A stretch of DNA of 51,844 bases from Pseudonocardiaceae bacterium (GTDB lineage Bacteria > Actinomycetota > Actinomycetes > Mycobacteriales > Pseudonocardiaceae), in NCBI GenBank assembly GCA_009377865.1, contig WHTH01000026.1, forward strand, positions 1-51,844, written 5' to 3'. Shown piece by piece: positions 51,029 to 51,844 of this stretch; the first letter of the stretch is position 1, and every line of letters begins with the position of its first letter. A program made the position numbers and the translations under genes. The notes beneath the pieces are model-generated. The model did no database searches and was not told where the DNA came from. It worked only from the letters and a program-made list of their open reading frames with translations.

Positions 51029-51844
51029 AGCGGTCGCCCACTACGGGCCAGTACCCGATCGACGAACGCGGTCGTCGCCCCGAGTGCGCGCCACGGGTCA
51101 AGGCACCGTGAGATCTGGGCCGCGTCCAGCTGGGCGGAGATCAGCTCGTCCGCGGCGAGCGCCTCGGCCAGGTCGACGCCGTGTTCCCGCCCGGCCATCG
51201 TGGCCGCGTAGACGGCGCGCTGCGCGGCGTGCTTGCCGATGCGGTCGGCCAGCGCGCGCATCACGGGCTCGGAGAGGACGTAGCCGGCCCCCGCGTCGAG
51301 GTTGGCGCGCATCCGGTCGGGGTGCACCACGAGTCCTTCCAGCAACCGGGCGGCGAGCTGCAGGGACGCGCCGGTGAGCAGGCACGCTTCAGGGAGCGCC
51401 AGCCACTCCGCCTTCCAGGCCCGGCCGTCGCGCTCGTGCTCGGAGACCATCCCCTCGACGGCGAGTCCCGCGTCGGCGCGCACGATCCGGGCGAGCGTGA
51501 CCAGGTGCTCGGAGAGCTCCGGGTTGCGTTTGTGCGGCATCGTGATGCTCCCGACGGTACCCTCGGTGAACGGCTCGGACACCTCGCCGATCTCCGGGCG
51601 CTGCAGCTGGTAGATCTCGTTGCCGACCTTGCCCAGGGTCGCGGTGACGAGCGCGAGCAGGCCGGCGAACTCCGCCACCCCGTCCCGTGCGGTCAGCCAG
51701 GGGACGTCCGGCGCGCCGAGGCCAAGGCGGCACGCGAAGGCGTCGAGCATCGGCAGTGCCGCCTCACCCCAGAACTCCATGGTCCCCAGCGCCCCGCCGA
51801 GCTGGACGACCTCCCACCGCGGCCGGCCCTCGGCGAGGCGCTGA
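51025..51844 (-). CDS. Aspartase/fumarase-superfamily protein, adenylosuccinate lyase/CMLE-like, cut by window end
   Basis: The frame is open through the right edge; about 272 C-terminal residues are visible. VVQLGGALGTMEFWGEAALP and SEHERDGRAWKAEWLALPEA resemble 3-carboxymuconate cycloisomerase and adenylosuccinate lyase. The signature reads VGSITMPHKRNPELSEH: the second serine of the usual GSSTMP is isoleucine, so the canonical catalytic serine is missing. The protein differs clearly from the other AFS gene 2 kb away, so this is not a recent duplicate. Its stop overlaps the PLP-protein gene (GTGA). By context it is an XcbC1/XcbD1-type enzyme of coenzyme M synthesis. Confidence 0.75.
   Translation of the reverse strand, partial: QRLAEGRPRWEVVQLGGALGTMEFWGEAALPMLDAFACRLGLGAPDVPWLTARDGVAEFAGLLALVTATLGKVGNEIYQLQRPEIGEVSEPFTEGTVGSITMPHKRNPELSEHLVTLARIVRADAGLAVEGMVSEHERDGRAWKAEWLALPEACLLTGASLQLAARLLEGLVVHPDRMRANLDAGAGYVLSEPVMRALADRIGKHAAQRAVYAATMAGREHGVDLAEALAADELISAQLDAAQISRCLDPWRALGATTAFVDRVLARSGRPL

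Noticed and set aside
48594-51844. Arginine or purine biosynthesis genes (argH, purB)
   Set aside because: The catalytic residues are replaced in both lyase-like proteins and no other arg or pur genes are present; the PLP neighbour points to sulfur chemistry.
43519-51844. Mobile genetic element or genomic island with its own transposase
   Set aside because: No transposase, integrase, tRNA gene or flanking repeat is visible; the accessory nature rests only on gene content and loss of synteny.

Overview
This is chromosomal DNA of a high-GC actinomycete, most likely a member of the Pseudonocardiales or a near relative. The order of the housekeeping genes follows, gene for gene over long stretches, the Mycobacterium tuberculosis block from about Rv1415 to Rv1474c (compared from memory, not by alignment). 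Many genes start with GTG, and ATGA or GTGA overlaps between genes are common. No tRNA, rRNA, CRISPR array, insertion sequence or integrase was seen.

Layout. Positions 1-2743 hold the end of the riboflavin genes (ribA C-terminus, ribH), a small membrane PH-like protein, a 23-bp tandem repeat, a dihydroorotate dehydrogenase-like flavoprotein and a decayed Rieske lipoprotein. Positions 2831-7774 hold the conserved uvrC-rapZ-yvcK-whiA string. Positions 7887-11572 carry lower glycolysis (gap, pgk, tpiA), secG and rbpA, closed by a large perfect hairpin. Positions 11683-19972 on the minus strand are the pentose phosphate operon (tkt, tal, pgi, zwf, opcA, pgl). Positions 20318-26776 hold haem A synthesis (ctaB, ctaA), a quinone reductase, an ABC exporter and a MptB-type mannosyltransferase. 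Positions 26881-33633 are one sufRBD-ferredoxin-CSUT iron-sulfur assembly operon. Positions 33699-38978 hold an orphan lycopene cyclase, a Vms1-like release factor, an ABC-F ribosome factor, a tiny HTH protein, a broken enoyl-CoA hydratase and a TetR repressor.

After the TetR gene the mycobacterial order stops. Positions 39098-43480 are an ergothioneine operon, egtABCD, without egtE. From 43519 to the right edge everything lies on the minus strand and looks like accessory metabolism. In transcription order it reads: an aspartase/fumarase-superfamily (AFS) protein cut by the window edge, a D-cysteine desulfhydrase-like PLP protein, a second AFS protein, a sulfoacetaldehyde-dehydrogenase-like CoA-acylating enzyme, a zinc-site MetE-family protein, a MEDS sensor protein and a PucR/CdaR-type regulator.

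The main discovery candidate is this last cluster. Two AFS proteins plus a D-cysteine desulfhydrase homologue is the gene set known for bacterial coenzyme M synthesis in Xanthobacter autotrophicus Py2 (XcbC1, XcbD1, XcbE1). The MetE-family protein fits an epoxyalkane:coenzyme M transferase. Both AFS proteins lack the canonical catalytic serine of the superfamily signature, and the complete one also lacks the catalytic histidine, so neither is likely to be an ordinary argininosuccinate lyase. The working model is a coenzyme M-making and coenzyme M-using locus for epoxide or alkene metabolism, with its own sensor and regulator, placed directly beside a second low-molecular-weight thiol pathway (ergothioneine). 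The missing first enzyme, phosphosulfolactate synthase, is predicted just beyond the right edge.
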